NCBI RefSeq assembly: GCF_000169375.1
Contig: NZ_AAXY01000013.1
Location: forward strand, 30,467-94,466
DNA from: Marinobacter sp. ELB17
GTDB taxonomy: Bacteria > Pseudomonadota > Gammaproteobacteria > Pseudomonadales > Oleiphilaceae
DNA length: 64,000 nucleotides
Direction: 5' to 3'
The notes below the pieces were generated by a model, which was given only the letters and a program-made list of their open reading frames with translations, was not told the DNA's origin and did not search any database. Both the position numbers and the translations under genes were made by a program. Positions 39,102-49,439 of this stretch are shown piece by piece. Every line of letters begins with the position of its first letter. Positions within the stretch are counted from its first letter, which is position 1.

Positions 39102-42100
39102 TTACACCCGGGTAGCCTGCCACTGTTTATCAAGGCGCTTGATAGACACCGTCATCTGCGTACCCAACTGCTGGGCGAAAAACGACACCCGGTATTCTTC
39201 CAGCATCCAGCGGTAGAGCTCAAGCTCTGGGTCTCTTACACCCTGGCGCTGCTGCTCAACAAGCTTGCTGGCATAACGCGCCCACAGCGGTTCAATAGTA
39301 TGCAAGAACTCCCGCTCGCGGCCCATTTCACGCGACATCTTCTCAAACCGTGCCAAAGCCGCTTCAAAATAACGCCCAAACTGGGCCAGAGACTGCGCCG
39401 GCGTGTTCACCAAAAAACCAGGGTAAACAAGATTTTGCATTTGAAACTTAATGTCAGCCATGGAATTGGCCAGGGCCAGACTAATCTTGCCCTTCAGCCG
39501 TTTTGCCACCTGTTGGTAGCCATGCATGGCCTGGTGAAGGTGGTCTACTGCGGTTTCGAGCGCTGGAATGAAGTCGCCCCGGTGCTGGTTGAAACAAGCA
39601 TCGAACGCCTCCGGGCTGCGGGGTAATGAACCACCAAAAAAGTGCTGCATGGCAGTCGACAGCAGCAGGTCGTCCAGCAGAATACGCGCCTGCCCTACGG
39701 GTGCGAACATCAGCGCTGCCTGTTTGAATTTCGGCAGCTTGCGCTCCAGATCGTCCAGGGTGTTGCCGAAACGATTCAGAATCAGCCGGGCGATGGCCTT
39801 GCGGGTAATGGTTTCCGCCGTTAACGAGTCCAGGCAGCGGGTTTGCCGCACTTCTTTTCCCAGGTCTTCCAGGGCCGGATACACAGTCACCTGCATACCG
39901 CCTTTTTCGGTTTGCACCTGCCGCGCCAAGGTGCCGAACTTCCAGCTGGCATGCGTCGCTGTGGTGGTCTCGTCTTTGCTGTCGGTGGCGGTAATCGACG
40001 CCAGGGCCTGTTCGGCTTTGGCCTCAAGCTGGTTTTGCAAATCAACGGTTTCACGGCTTTCCGCGATGACTGTACCTTTGTCCCCAGTCACCCGCAGATT
40101 CATTCGCAGGTGCCGCGGCAGATCGTTTTGCTGCCAGGATTGCGGGTCTATCTGCACCCCGGTCATGCGCCGCAGCTGCGCGCCCAGTTGCAAAGCCAGC
40201 GGCTCATTAGAAGGCTGAAGATTAGCCAGAGCCGCGTCGACAAAATCCGGCACCGGCACAAAATTACGCCTTAGGGATTTCGGCAGCCCTTTTACCAGCG
40301 CAATACACTTTTCCCGCAGCAAGCCGGGCACCAGCCATTCCAGGCGACGCGCCGGAATCTGTTTCAGTGCCATCAATGGCACCCGAAGAGTCACGCCGTC
40401 GCGCTCGCTGGTGGGCTCAAACTCGTAATCCAGCGGGTATTTCACCCCCTCCCACTCCAGAAAATCCGGGTAGAGGGCATCCGCCCGGGCGTCCAGCGGG
40501 CGCTGCAGCACGTCTTCTTCGGTCAGCTCCAGAGCTTTCAGCTCGGCAGCTTCCAGATTTTTCCACCAGTGCTCAAAATGGCGACCGCTGACGATGTCTG
40601 CCGGCAAGCGCTGATCGTAAAAGGCCACCAGGGTTTCGTCGTCTACCAGCAAATCCCTGCGACGGGTTTTCTTTTCGAGGTCTTCAACCGATTCCAGCAT
40701 TAACCGGTTAAGTTCGATAAAAGGCGCCTGCGAGCGGTAATCGCCGTCTACCAACGCGTGGCGAATAAACAAGTCGCGGCAGGCGGCCGGGTCAATGTCG
40801 CTGTAAACAATGGCGCGGCGAGGAACAATGTCCAGGCCATATAGGGTGATTTTTTCAAAACCCATCACCTGGGCGCGTTTTTGCTCCCAGTGCGGTTCAA
40901 AATAGTGATGCTTTACCACGTGGGCCGCCAAGGGCTCTATCCACTGGGGCTGAATAGACGCCACCATGCGCCCGAACACCCGGCTGGTTTCCACAATTTC
41001 AGTGGCCACAATCCACTTGGGTGCGGTTTTCGCCACCTTCGAGCCCGGGAATATCAGCAGCTTGCGATTGCGCGTGGCCATGTATTCGCGGTTTTCGAAC
41101 TTTGTTGCCACTTGCCCCAACAAACCCGCCAACACCGCGGTGTGTACCGACTGATAGCTGGCGGCCTGGGGATTCAGCTTAAGCTTCTGTTCGCGGCAAA
41201 TCAGCGTCAGTTGGCGGTGCACATCACGCCATTCGCGCATGCGCATCCAGCTCAGAAAGCTTTTTTGACAGACTTTTTTCAGCTGATTCAGCGACAGTTC
41301 CTGGCGCTGCTCTTCGTAAAAACTCCAGATATTCAGCAGGGTAACAAAGTCGGATTCTTTGTCATTGAAAGGCGCGTGGGCCTGGTCGGCCTGCTGCTGT
41401 TTGTCTTGCGGCCTGTCACGTGGGTCTTGCACGCTCAGCCCGGCAATAATAATCAGCACTTCACTCAGGCTGCCCTGCTCCGCAGAGGTTACCAGCATGC
41501 GCGCCAGACGCGGGTCCAGGGGCAGGCGCGACATGGTGCGACCAGCCGCGGTTACCCGGCGCTTGTCGGTGACCGCACCCAGCTCTTCAAGCAGTTTGTA
41601 GCCATCGTTTATCTGGCGATTATCCGGCGATTCCAAAAACGGAAAGTGACGAATATCACCCAGGCCCGAGGTGGCCATCTGCAAAATCACCGAGGCCAGA
41701 TTGGTGCGTAGAATTTCGGGGTCGGTGTATTCCGGGCGATTGATAAAATCGTTTTCGTCATACAGGCGAAAACAGATGCCCGGCGCCACCCGCCCACAGC
41801 GGCCGGCGCGCTGGTTAGCGCTGGCTTGGGAAATCGGTTCTATAGGCAAGCGCTGAATTTTCGAGCGCACGCTGTAGCGGCTGATGCGCGCCACACCGGT
41901 GTCAATCACGTAGCGAATGCCCGGCACCGTCAGCGACGTTTCTGCCACGTTGGTAGACAACACCAGGCGCCGGCCGCGATGGCTCTGGAACACCCGGTTC
42001 TGTTCCTGATTGCTGAGCCGCGAATACAGCGGCAGCACTTCGGTGTGCCGCAGCTCGGCGTGGCGCAGCACGTTGCTCAAGGCACGAATTTCCCGCTCAC

Positions 42101-43097
42101 CGGGCATGAACACCAATACATCGCCCGGCGGCTGACTGGCACTGCGTTCGTGCTGCTCAATTTCTTCCAGCGCCTGCAAGACGCCGTCGGTCCAGCCCTG
42201 ATCGCGGTCGTCGTCATCGCCTACCAATGGGCGATAGCGCACTTCTACCGGAAAGGTACGGCCGCTGACTTCAATCACCGGGGCGTTATTGAAGAATTCG
42301 CTAAAGCGCCCAAGCTCAATGGTGGCGGAGGTAATAATGATTTTGAGGTCGGGCCGCTTTGGCAGCAGCTGTTTCAGATACCCCAGCAGAAAGTCGATGT
42401 TCAGACTACGCTCGTGGGCTTCGTCGATAATCAGCGTGTCATAACGGTCTAAAAACGGGTCGTGCTGGACTTCCGCCAGCAGTATGCCGTCAGTCATCAC
42501 TTTCAGGCGGGAATCTTCGGAGGTGGTATCGGTGAAACGAATCTGGTAACCCACTTGCCGGCCGGTCTGTTCACCCAGCTCTTCGGCAATGCGCGCCGCC
42601 ACGCTGCGGGCGGCAATACGCCGGGGCTGGGTGTGGCCAATCAAACCACGAATACCCAGGCCGGCGTTCATGCAAATTTTTGGGATCTGGGTGGTTTTAC
42701 CAGAGCCGGTTTCACCGGCAATGATCACCACCTGATTGTCCGCAATAGCGGCGGCTATGTCGTCTACTCGCTCCGAAACCGGCAAGCCCTCAGGGAAGCT
42801 GGCCGGTTTGTGCAAGCGCTGGCGCGACTGCACTTTTTCTTGCCCGGCTTGCAGCCAGCGGCCGATTTTTTCCAGCTCTTTGGTGCCAGGGCGGCCTTTG
42901 GCGCGGGCAAGAGTTCGGGTTATGCGGGCGGCTTCAAGCTGCGCGCAGGCGCCAAGCTGTTCCGCAATGCCATGAACAGCGGCACGAACAGCCGTGCGAG
43001 GGTCAGCGTGCGTTGCTGCGCGAGGTTCAGGGGGCGTTGCCGCCCCAGCCGCGTTAGGAAGCGTGTCTGTGGAAGGTTTAGTGATTACTTGCTTCAT
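39102..43097 (-). CDS. hrpA: ATP-dependent RNA helicase HrpA
   Basis: A 1331-residue DEAH-box helicase, slightly longer than the E. coli protein. Walker A GETGSGKT at 128-135, the DEAH box in IIDEAHERSLNIDF, TSATIELGRFSEFF, and helicase motif VI QRAGRCGRVAPG. A winged-helix/OB region and the HrpA-specific C-terminal DUF3418-type domain follow. E. coli HrpA resolves stalled or collided ribosomes. The N-terminal ~40 residues are Ala/Pro-rich and poorly conserved. Its start overlaps the 3' end of the acyl-CoA ligase gene by 20 bp. Confidence 0.96.
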   Translation of the reverse strand: MKQVITKPSTDTLPNAAGAATPPEPRAATHADPRTAVRAAVHGIAEQLGACAQLEAARITRTLARAKGRPGTKELEKIGRWLQAGQEKVQSRQRLHKPASFPEGLPVSERVDDIAAAIADNQVVIIAGETGSGKTTQIPKICMNAGLGIRGLIGHTQPRRIAARSVAARIAEELGEQTGRQVGYQIRFTDTTSEDSRLKVMTDGILLAEVQHDPFLDRYDTLIIDEAHERSLNIDFLLGYLKQLLPKRPDLKIIITSATIELGRFSEFFNNAPVIEVSGRTFPVEVRYRPLVGDDDDRDQGWTDGVLQALEEIEQHERSASQPPGDVLVFMPGEREIRALSNVLRHAELRHTEVLPLYSRLSNQEQNRVFQSHRGRRLVLSTNVAETSLTVPGIRYVIDTGVARISRYSVRSKIQRLPIEPISQASANQRAGRCGRVAPGICFRLYDENDFINRPEYTDPEILRTNLASVILQMATSGLGDIRHFPFLESPDNRQINDGYKLLEELGAVTDKRRVTAAGRTMSRLPLDPRLARMLVTSAEQGSLSEVLIIIAGLSVQDPRDRPQDKQQQADQAHAPFNDKESDFVTLLNIWSFYEEQRQELSLNQLKKVCQKSFLSWMRMREWRDVHRQLTLICREQKLKLNPQAASYQSVHTAVLAGLLGQVATKFENREYMATRNRKLLIFPGSKVAKTAPKWIVATEIVETSRVFGRMVASIQPQWIEPLAAHVVKHHYFEPHWEQKRAQVMGFEKITLYGLDIVPRRAIVYSDIDPAACRDLFIRHALVDGDYRSQAPFIELNRLMLESVEDLEKKTRRRDLLVDDETLVAFYDQRLPADIVSGRHFEHWWKNLEAAELKALELTEEDVLQRPLDARADALYPDFLEWEGVKYPLDYEFEPTSERDGVTLRVPLMALKQIPARRLEWLVPGLLREKCIALVKGLPKSLRRNFVPVPDFVDAALANLQPSNEPLALQLGAQLRRMTGVQIDPQSWQQNDLPRHLRMNLRVTGDKGTVIAESRETVDLQNQLEAKAEQALASITATDSKDETTTATHASWKFGTLARQVQTEKGGMQVTVYPALEDLGKEVRQTRCLDSLTAETITRKAIARLILNRFGNTLDDLERKLPKFKQAALMFAPVGQARILLDDLLLSTAMQHFFGGSLPRSPEAFDACFNQHRGDFIPALETAVDHLHQAMHGYQQVAKRLKGKISLALANSMADIKFQMQNLVYPGFLVNTPAQSLAQFGRYFEAALARFEKMSREMGREREFLHTIEPLWARYASKLVEQQRQGVRDPELELYRWMLEEYRVSFFAQQLGTQMTVSIKRLDKQWQATRV

Positions 43098-44757
43098 CCC
43101 TTAGTTCGCGGCGCAACACTTTGCCAACGTTGGTTTTTGGCAACTCGGTGCGGAATTCAAAATGCCGCGGCACTTTGTAGGCGGTCAGGCGTTCACGACA
43201 GAACTCTTTCAGCTCACCGGCGGTTACACCTTCTTTGGACGCAATCAGATACACCTTTACGGCTTCACCGCTTTTTTCGTCAGGGATGCCCACCGCGGCA
43301 CATTCCAGCACGTTAGGGTGGCCGCTGATCACGTCTTCGACTTCATTGGGGAACACGTTAAAGCCAGAAACAATAATCATGTCCTTTTTACGGTCCACAA
43401 TGCGAATGTAGCCATCTTCCTGAATAACAGCCACGTCACCCGTCCGCAAATAGCCATCGTCGGTCATGGATTTACGGGTGTCGTCCGGGCGCTGCCAGTA
43501 ACCGCGCATGACCTGCGGACCCTTAACGCAAAGCTCGCCGCGCTCGCCAAAGGGCGTTTCATTATTATCGTCATCCACGGTTTTCAGCAGAGTACCCGGC
43601 AGCGGCAAACCAATGGTGCCCAGCTGAATAGCGCTGCGCGGGTTAAAACTCACCACCGGCGAGGTTTCAGTCATGCCATAACCTTCACAAATTTCGCAGC
43701 CGGTCACTCGCTTCCAGGTTTTAGCCGCCTTAGACGTCAACGCCATGCCGCCGGAAGCGGTCAGCTTCAGATGGCTAAAATCCAGTTTGCAGAATTCTTC
43801 GTTATTACACAGCGCCACAAACAGCGTGTTCAGACCCAAAAACGCCGTGAATTCATGATTTTGCAGCTCTTTCACAAAGGCGTCTATATCCCTCGGGTTG
43901 GGAATCAGCACGTTGTGGGCACCGGCTTCCAACAGGGTGCCGCAGTTCAGAGTGAACGAGTAGATGTGATACAGCGGCAGCGGTGCAATCACCACTTCTC
44001 TGCCTTCAATAATGTTGTCTTCCAGCATCGGCCGAATCTGCAGCAGGTTTGCCACCAAATTGCCGTGAGTCAGCATGGCGCCTTTGGCCACGCCGGTCGT
44101 GCCACCGGTGTACTGCAGCACAGCGATGTCGTCCTTTTTGCATTCAACCGGAGTGAATTTTTCGCGGGCACCGGCTGCCAGCACCGCGGGTAATTTGTGG
44201 GCCTGAGGCAGATTGTACGCAGGCACCATCTTCTTGACGTGCTTGACCACCGTGTTCATCAGCGTGCGCTTAAAAGTGGAATGCATATCCGCCACTTCGG
44301 TCACAATCACATGTTCAATGCTGGTATTGGGCAGCACTTTTTCCACGTTGGCGGCCATATTAGCCAGCACCACCAGCGCTTTTGCGCCCGAGTCATTAAA
44401 CTGGTGTTCCATTTCACGGGTGGTATACAGCGGGTTGGTGTTCACCACAATCAGCCCGGCGCGCATGGCACCAAAGGTAACCACCAAATACTGGCACACG
44501 TTCGGCATTTGGACGGCAATGCGGTCACCCGGCTTCAGGTCGGTTTTGTTCTGCAGCCAGGCTGCAAAATTACGACTATGAACATCCAGATCTCTATAAC
44601 TGAGGGTAACGCCAACGGCAGACACTGCTGGACGATCCGCGTACTTGGTCACCGCCTGATTGAACACGTCAACCATGCTAGCGTATTTTGCCAGATCGAC
44701 ATCCAAGGCCATACCTTGTGGGTACTTGCCCTGGTAAAACTGCTCGAAATTCATCAT
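43078..44757 (-). CDS. fadD: Long-chain fatty acid-CoA ligase
   Basis: A 559-residue AMP-forming acyl-CoA synthetase. The P-loop YTGGTTGVAKG is at 216-226, GYGMTETSPVV and GYLRTGDVAVIQEDGYIRIVDRKKDMIIVSGFNVFPNEVE mark the adenylate-forming core and linker, and GKVLRRELRDE carries the C-terminal lysine. FadD activates imported fatty acids for beta-oxidation or lipid synthesis. The start ATG has AGGAG 8 bases upstream. Pseudomonas-type bacteria carry several FadD paralogues; this one cannot be ranked among them. Confidence 0.93.
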   Translation of the reverse strand: MMNFEQFYQGKYPQGMALDVDLAKYASMVDVFNQAVTKYADRPAVSAVGVTLSYRDLDVHSRNFAAWLQNKTDLKPGDRIAVQMPNVCQYLVVTFGAMRAGLIVVNTNPLYTTREMEHQFNDSGAKALVVLANMAANVEKVLPNTSIEHVIVTEVADMHSTFKRTLMNTVVKHVKKMVPAYNLPQAHKLPAVLAAGAREKFTPVECKKDDIAVLQYTGGTTGVAKGAMLTHGNLVANLLQIRPMLEDNIIEGREVVIAPLPLYHIYSFTLNCGTLLEAGAHNVLIPNPRDIDAFVKELQNHEFTAFLGLNTLFVALCNNEEFCKLDFSHLKLTASGGMALTSKAAKTWKRVTGCEICEGYGMTETSPVVSFNPRSAIQLGTIGLPLPGTLLKTVDDDNNETPFGERGELCVKGPQVMRGYWQRPDDTRKSMTDDGYLRTGDVAVIQEDGYIRIVDRKKDMIIVSGFNVFPNEVEDVISGHPNVLECAAVGIPDEKSGEAVKVYLIASKEGVTAGELKEFCRERLTAYKVPRHFEFRTELPKTNVGKVLRRELRDEASNH

Positions 44758-44945
44758 TACTCGAACTCCTGTCTGGGCTTTTCTAGTTATAATAATTGGC
44801 CTGGCAAGCTGTGCGACCGAGCTTTTTCGCTGAAATCAAGTCGACGAAGGTCTAAGTCGCAGAATCGACGAAAGAATAGCAGTTTTGAGCTCAAGCAAAT
44901 AGCAGTTTCTACCCACCACCTTGTTCATTTTCCAGCAAATTACCG

Positions 44946-46124
44946 CTATTTACTCAGCTGTTTCATGGCGCCTTCCAAGCCTTCCACCGTCAGCGGATAC
45001 ATCTGGTTATCCACCAGCTGACGGGCCATGGCCATAGAGCCGCCCTGCGCCCAGAAGGCCTCTGGCATGGGATTCAGCCAAACCACTTTGCGAAAATGAT
45101 TGGTAATGCGTTGAAACCAGGTAGCACCGGATTCTTGGTTCCAGTGCTCGATAGAGCCGCCCGGATGGCTTATTTCATAGGGCGCCATGGTGGCGTCCCC
45201 CACAAAAATAACCTTGTAATCCGAGCTGTATTTATTCAGCAGCTCCCAGGTCGGCGTTACCTCGTTGTTGCGCCGAACGTTCTGGGTCCACACGCCCTCG
45301 TAAATGAAGTTGTGAAAGTAAAAATACTCCATATGCTTGAATTCCAACCGCGCCGCTGAAAACAGCTCTTCACATTCGCGAATGTGCGGGTCCATAGAGC
45401 CGCCGACATCAAAAAAGATCAGCACTTTTACTGCGTTGTGGCGCTCGGGCACCATTTTCAAATCAAGGTATCCGGCGTTACGGGCGGTGGAGCGAATGGT
45501 GTCGTCTATATCCAGGGTATCGGCGGCGCCCTGGCGGGCAAATTTACGCAACCGGCGCAGCGCCACTTTAATGTTGCGAATACCCAGGGTAACGCTGTCA
45601 TCCAGGTCTTTAAACTCGCGTTTTTCCCACACTTTTACCGCGCGACCGTGGCGCCCTGTTTTCTGGCCGATACGAAAGCCTTCTGGATTGTAGCCATCCG
45701 CACCAAAGGGCGAGGTACCGCCGGTGCCAATCCATTTGTTACCGCCGGCGTGGCGCTCTTTCTGCTCTTCCATGCGCTTTTTGAAGGTTTCAATCAGTTC
45801 TTCCAGGCCGCCCAAGGAATCGATTTTGGCCTTTTCTTCATCGCTCAGGTGTTTTTCAAACTCGGCCCGCAGCCAATCGTCGGGAATCAGCGATTGCAGC
45901 AACTCATCCAGATGCTCGATGCCCTCAAAATACACTTTGAAAGCACGGTCGAATTTATCGTAGTGGCGCTCGTCTTTGACCAGGCACAGGCGCGCCAGAT
46001 AATAGAATTCTTCCATGTCGGCAAAGGCCAGGCGGTGCTGCAGAGCTTCCAGCAAGTCGAGAAACTCCCGCAGGCTGGCCGGCACTTTCGCCCGTCGCAC
46101 TTCCAGAAAAAAATTAATCAGCAT
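44946..46124 (-). CDS. VWA domain protein, CoxE-like
   Basis: A 392-residue cytoplasmic protein with no signal peptide. A helical N-terminal region (MLINFFLEVRRAKVPASLREFLDLLEAL) is followed by a Gly-rich, charged middle and a C-terminal VWA-like domain with metal site DVGGSMDPH (DxGxS form). CoxE-type VWA proteins pair with MoxR ATPases and in CO dehydrogenase maturation help load metal; elsewhere their client is unknown. The partner MoxR gene lies 97 bp upstream on the same strand. Confidence 0.85.
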   Translation of the reverse strand: MLINFFLEVRRAKVPASLREFLDLLEALQHRLAFADMEEFYYLARLCLVKDERHYDKFDRAFKVYFEGIEHLDELLQSLIPDDWLRAEFEKHLSDEEKAKIDSLGGLEELIETFKKRMEEQKERHAGGNKWIGTGGTSPFGADGYNPEGFRIGQKTGRHGRAVKVWEKREFKDLDDSVTLGIRNIKVALRRLRKFARQGAADTLDIDDTIRSTARNAGYLDLKMVPERHNAVKVLIFFDVGGSMDPHIRECEELFSAARLEFKHMEYFYFHNFIYEGVWTQNVRRNNEVTPTWELLNKYSSDYKVIFVGDATMAPYEISHPGGSIEHWNQESGATWFQRITNHFRKVVWLNPMPEAFWAQGGSMAMARQLVDNQMYPLTVEGLEGAMKQLSK

Positions 46125-46221
46125 AAAACCCTACCTTTAAACCACCGCACGAACGCATCGGGCCAGAACACCCTCAATCGCTACCCACAAGAGCACTGCA
46201 CTCCAGCGAAACTCGCCATCC

Positions 46222-47064
46222 TTAGCCGCGGCGGCGCGCCATAAACGCCAGCTTTTGCAACAGGTGAACATCCTGCTCGTTTTTCACCAGGGCGCCGTAC
46301 AGCGGTGGCAAAGCACTACTGTTGTCTTTCTGGTGCAGCATCTTGGCAGACAGCTCATCGGCCATCAGCAGCTTCAGCCAGTCAATCAACTCAGAGGTAG
46401 ACGGCTTTTTCTTCAAGCCAGGCACCTTGCGCACGTCAAAAAACACTTCCAGGGCATCGCGTACTACCTGCTGCTGAAGGCCCGGAAAGTGCACGTCAAC
46501 AATACTTTGCATGGTGCCCTGGTCGGGAAAGCTAATGTAGTGGAAAAAGCAGCGGCGCAGGAAGGCGTCGGGTAGTTCTTTTTCGTTGTTGCTGGTGATC
46601 ACAATGATCGGCCGATACTTGGCCTTAACAAATTTCTGGGTCTCGTAAACGTAGAACTCCATACGATCGAGTTCCTGCAACAGGTCGTTGGGGAACTCAA
46701 TGTCGGCCTTGTCGATTTCATCAATCAACAACACTACCTGCTCGTCAGACTCGAAGGCTTCCCACAATTTGCCGGGAATGATGTAGTTGCTGATGTCTTT
46801 CACTTTCTCATCGCCCAGCTGGGAATCCCGTAGCCGCGACACCGCATCGTATTCGTAAAGGCCCTGCTGGGCTTTGGTGGTTGACTTGATGTGCCAGGGA
46901 ATCAAACGCTTGCCCAAAGCCGCCGCCACTTCTTCCGCCAGCAGGGTTTTGCCGGTGCCGGGCTCGCCTTTGATCAGCAGCGGGCGTTGCAGCGTGATAG
47001 CCGCGTTGACAGCCATTTGCAGGTCGTCGGTGGCGACGTATTTATCGGTGCCGGTAAATTTCAT
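46222..47064 (-). CDS. MoxR-family AAA+ ATPase
   Basis: A 280-residue single AAA+ module. Walker A GEPGTGKT (about 37-44), Walker B VVLLIDEIDKAD, sensor 1 VITSNNEKELPDAFLRRC, then a small helical lid. MoxR ATPases act as chaperones for VWA partners. It lies between two VWA genes on the same strand: the large membrane VWA gene upstream (17-bp gap) and the CoxE-like gene downstream. The client complex is not identifiable. Confidence 0.92.
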   Translation of the reverse strand: MKFTGTDKYVATDDLQMAVNAAITLQRPLLIKGEPGTGKTLLAEEVAAALGKRLIPWHIKSTTKAQQGLYEYDAVSRLRDSQLGDEKVKDISNYIIPGKLWEAFESDEQVVLLIDEIDKADIEFPNDLLQELDRMEFYVYETQKFVKAKYRPIIVITSNNEKELPDAFLRRCFFHYISFPDQGTMQSIVDVHFPGLQQQVVRDALEVFFDVRKVPGLKKKPSTSELIDWLKLLMADELSAKMLHQKDNSSALPPLYGALVKNEQDVHLLQKLAFMARRRG

Positions 47065-47081
47065 GTTCTGGGTCCTGTAAG

Positions 47082-49367
47082 TTACTTCTTGCGATCGTTG
47101 TCGGGCGTATTCTTTGGCTTGGGCCCCGTGCCTTTGTCAGCGCTTTTGTCAGTTTCGGTGCTTGGCAGGTCATCAAATTCAGACAGGTCATAATCGTCCA
47201 GACCAAACTCCTCATCGGCCGGCTCCTCTGGTTCTTCAAGCACCTTGTCTAGCTCGTCATCAGGGACCGACAGCTCGAAATCGTCATCAAAACTCAAAGG
47301 TTCAGGGTCGCCTTCTTCCGGCTTTATCAGCGGTATGGTCTCTTCGGGCAGTGGCTCGGGCTCCCTGGGCTGGGGTAGGTCCTGGGCAGTCACATAAGGC
47401 TCTGGCTCTATGGTAGGCACTGGGGCTTCTTCAACCACGGGCTCGACAGCGGGTTCTGGTTTTAACTCTGGCACCTTTTCAGGCTCAGGCTCAGGCTGAA
47501 GCTCCGGCACCGGCTCTAACCCTGACTCTAACTTTGGCTCAACCAGGTCGCCCGGGCTTAATTTCGGTACGTTTTCAGGCTCGTCAATGTCGGTAATCAC
47601 CGGCACGGCAGCCACTTCCGGGGCTGGGACGGGCGCAGCGGCTTCTGCTTCCACATCAGTTTCGGCGTCAGTTTCGGCATCGATTTCATCGGTGTTTTTG
47701 CGTTTGCGCAGCAGCAACCAGATCAACAAGGCCAGCACCAGAAGAGCGCCCGCGCCGGCCGCCATCATCCAGGGCGCTATTGCTGAATTCGCACTCTCGG
47801 GTTCTGCCGGCTCGGGCTTGTCCAATTCAGTAACGTCTATTGGCTGTATCGGTTGTGCAGCTGCTTCCGGTTCAGGGGCCGGCTCGAGCTCAGCGACAGG
47901 CTCAACTTCTGCGGCAGGTTCGCTGGCGGGTTCAGGCTCGGGTGCCTCATCAACCATAGGCGCTGTATCAGGCTGCGGCTTGGGCTCAGCAGGGGTGGCA
48001 GTCTTAAACGGGTTAGCGGCGCCCGTCTCGGGCGCAAATATGGGCGCCTCTGCGGCGGAAGCTTCGGCACCGGCGGCAGGTTCAAAACGGGTAGTTCCGG
48101 AGAACTTGCGCGCAAAGGTGCTGCTGCGCGCTTCAACTACCACCTGGTACTGGCCAGCGGTCGGCATTTCGGCAATGTTATAGCGATACACGCCATCTGC
48201 TGGCGGGCTCTGCTCTGACAACACCTTGGTACCGCTACGGCCATCTTCATTTGCCAGCGTCAAGTCAACGCTCAGCACACTCAGAAAATCGGCATTGGTA
48301 ATCGGTTCATCACCGTCAAAAAGCCCGACTCGAATCGCCAGCGGTTTCTCAATGGAGAAGATGCCGGGAATGGGGCTCACAATCATCCGCAAATCACTCA
48401 CCACGCTTACCCGGCTGCCCTCGCCTAGCTGGCCGTCCAGGCTCCAGCGTCCGGCTACGGGGTCAGTTACGGTAATCAGGTCATAACCCGGTTCGCGGGC
48501 CCAGCGAATATTGTCCGGGTGCTGCTGCAAGGTGGTCGCGGCTGCACCGGGCGCTTTCAAAGCCAAGGCGCGGTTAGCAGAGGTTTCATTGTCGCCCCAG
48601 AAAATCAGCGCGGTGTATTCGGTTACGCTGGCGTCTACCATAAAGCCGTCGTCGTCTATGGGCGTCTGTTCTTGTGGCACGGCGGCGTTAAAGGCATCCA
48701 GAAAAGCACGGCTCAAATCATTGGCGTTTTCCGCCACGTGAAAGCTGCCGTTTGAATCGGAGGCCAGTTTGCGCAGAAACTCGGTGTCTGCCTCGGCCGA
48801 CAGCGCTACCGCGTGAAAACGCGCGCCCTGCTGCTTCAACGGCGGAACCAAAGTGTCCAGAATGCGGTTAGCCTCGGCCTTATTAGCACTGGGGTTTCGG
48901 CTGATGTCCACCTTGCCGTCGGTCAGCACAATAAAGTGGGTGTTACTCAGCACGCCACCGGTAAAGTAACCGTCGCTGGCGGTTTCAATGGCCGCCCCCA
49001 AATTGGTGCGCATGGCCACGGAATTGATCGCGTCGCTTTGCTCAATCGCCATATCGCGCCAGGCATCACTGACTTCGCGGTGGGGCACCAGCATGTTCAC
49101 GTACTGGCCGAAGGTCCACACACCGGCCGTGGCGCCATCGGGCAGCAATCGGGCCAGCAAGCGCACCGCCGGGCGGCGCAGGTTTTGCGGATCGTTTTGC
49201 TTCATAGAGCCGGAAATATCAACAATAATGCGCACGTCCACGGCGCCCGGCAACTGCGGGCTATCCGCCTGCTCTGCCTGAGCCTGAGCCATGCCCGAAA
49301 ACGCCGCCACCAGCGTAATAACAAGCGCGAGCCACAGTGTTTTGTGCGTTACCAGAGTTGATTTCAT
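47082..49367 (-). CDS. Membrane-anchored VWA protein with long acidic tail
   Basis: The start is taken at 49367 (MKSTLVTHKTLWLALV), where a signal peptide begins (cut after AQA near residue 31); the open frame extends 23 residues further. This gives 761 residues. The periplasmic VWA domain has DISGSMKQND (metal site) and FIVLTDGKVDISRNP. A beta-rich region follows, then a Pro/Glu/Ala linker, one membrane segment (about 528-550, IAPWMMAAGAGALLVLALLIW) and a roughly 210-residue very acidic, Pro-rich cytoplasmic tail. The tail could meet the MoxR ATPase encoded 17 bp downstream. The role is unknown. Confidence 0.82.
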   Translation of the reverse strand: MKSTLVTHKTLWLALVITLVAAFSGMAQAQAEQADSPQLPGAVDVRIIVDISGSMKQNDPQNLRRPAVRLLARLLPDGATAGVWTFGQYVNMLVPHREVSDAWRDMAIEQSDAINSVAMRTNLGAAIETASDGYFTGGVLSNTHFIVLTDGKVDISRNPSANKAEANRILDTLVPPLKQQGARFHAVALSAEADTEFLRKLASDSNGSFHVAENANDLSRAFLDAFNAAVPQEQTPIDDDGFMVDASVTEYTALIFWGDNETSANRALALKAPGAAATTLQQHPDNIRWAREPGYDLITVTDPVAGRWSLDGQLGEGSRVSVVSDLRMIVSPIPGIFSIEKPLAIRVGLFDGDEPITNADFLSVLSVDLTLANEDGRSGTKVLSEQSPPADGVYRYNIAEMPTAGQYQVVVEARSSTFARKFSGTTRFEPAAGAEASAAEAPIFAPETGAANPFKTATPAEPKPQPDTAPMVDEAPEPEPASEPAAEVEPVAELEPAPEPEAAAQPIQPIDVTELDKPEPAEPESANSAIAPWMMAAGAGALLVLALLIWLLLRKRKNTDEIDAETDAETDVEAEAAAPVPAPEVAAVPVITDIDEPENVPKLSPGDLVEPKLESGLEPVPELQPEPEPEKVPELKPEPAVEPVVEEAPVPTIEPEPYVTAQDLPQPREPEPLPEETIPLIKPEEGDPEPLSFDDDFELSVPDDELDKVLEEPEEPADEEFGLDDYDLSEFDDLPSTETDKSADKGTGPKPKNTPDNDRKK

Positions 49368-49439
49368 GAAGCGTCCCACCACGTTTTCCCTGTGTAAAAC
49401 GGCCATAAAATGAACAGCCGCCGATTTATTGTTCAACGC

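Noticed and set aside
43162..44193. 343-codon ORF on the plus strand
   Set aside because: Antisense to the acyl-CoA ligase; His/Gln/Phe-rich composition typical of a shadow frame.
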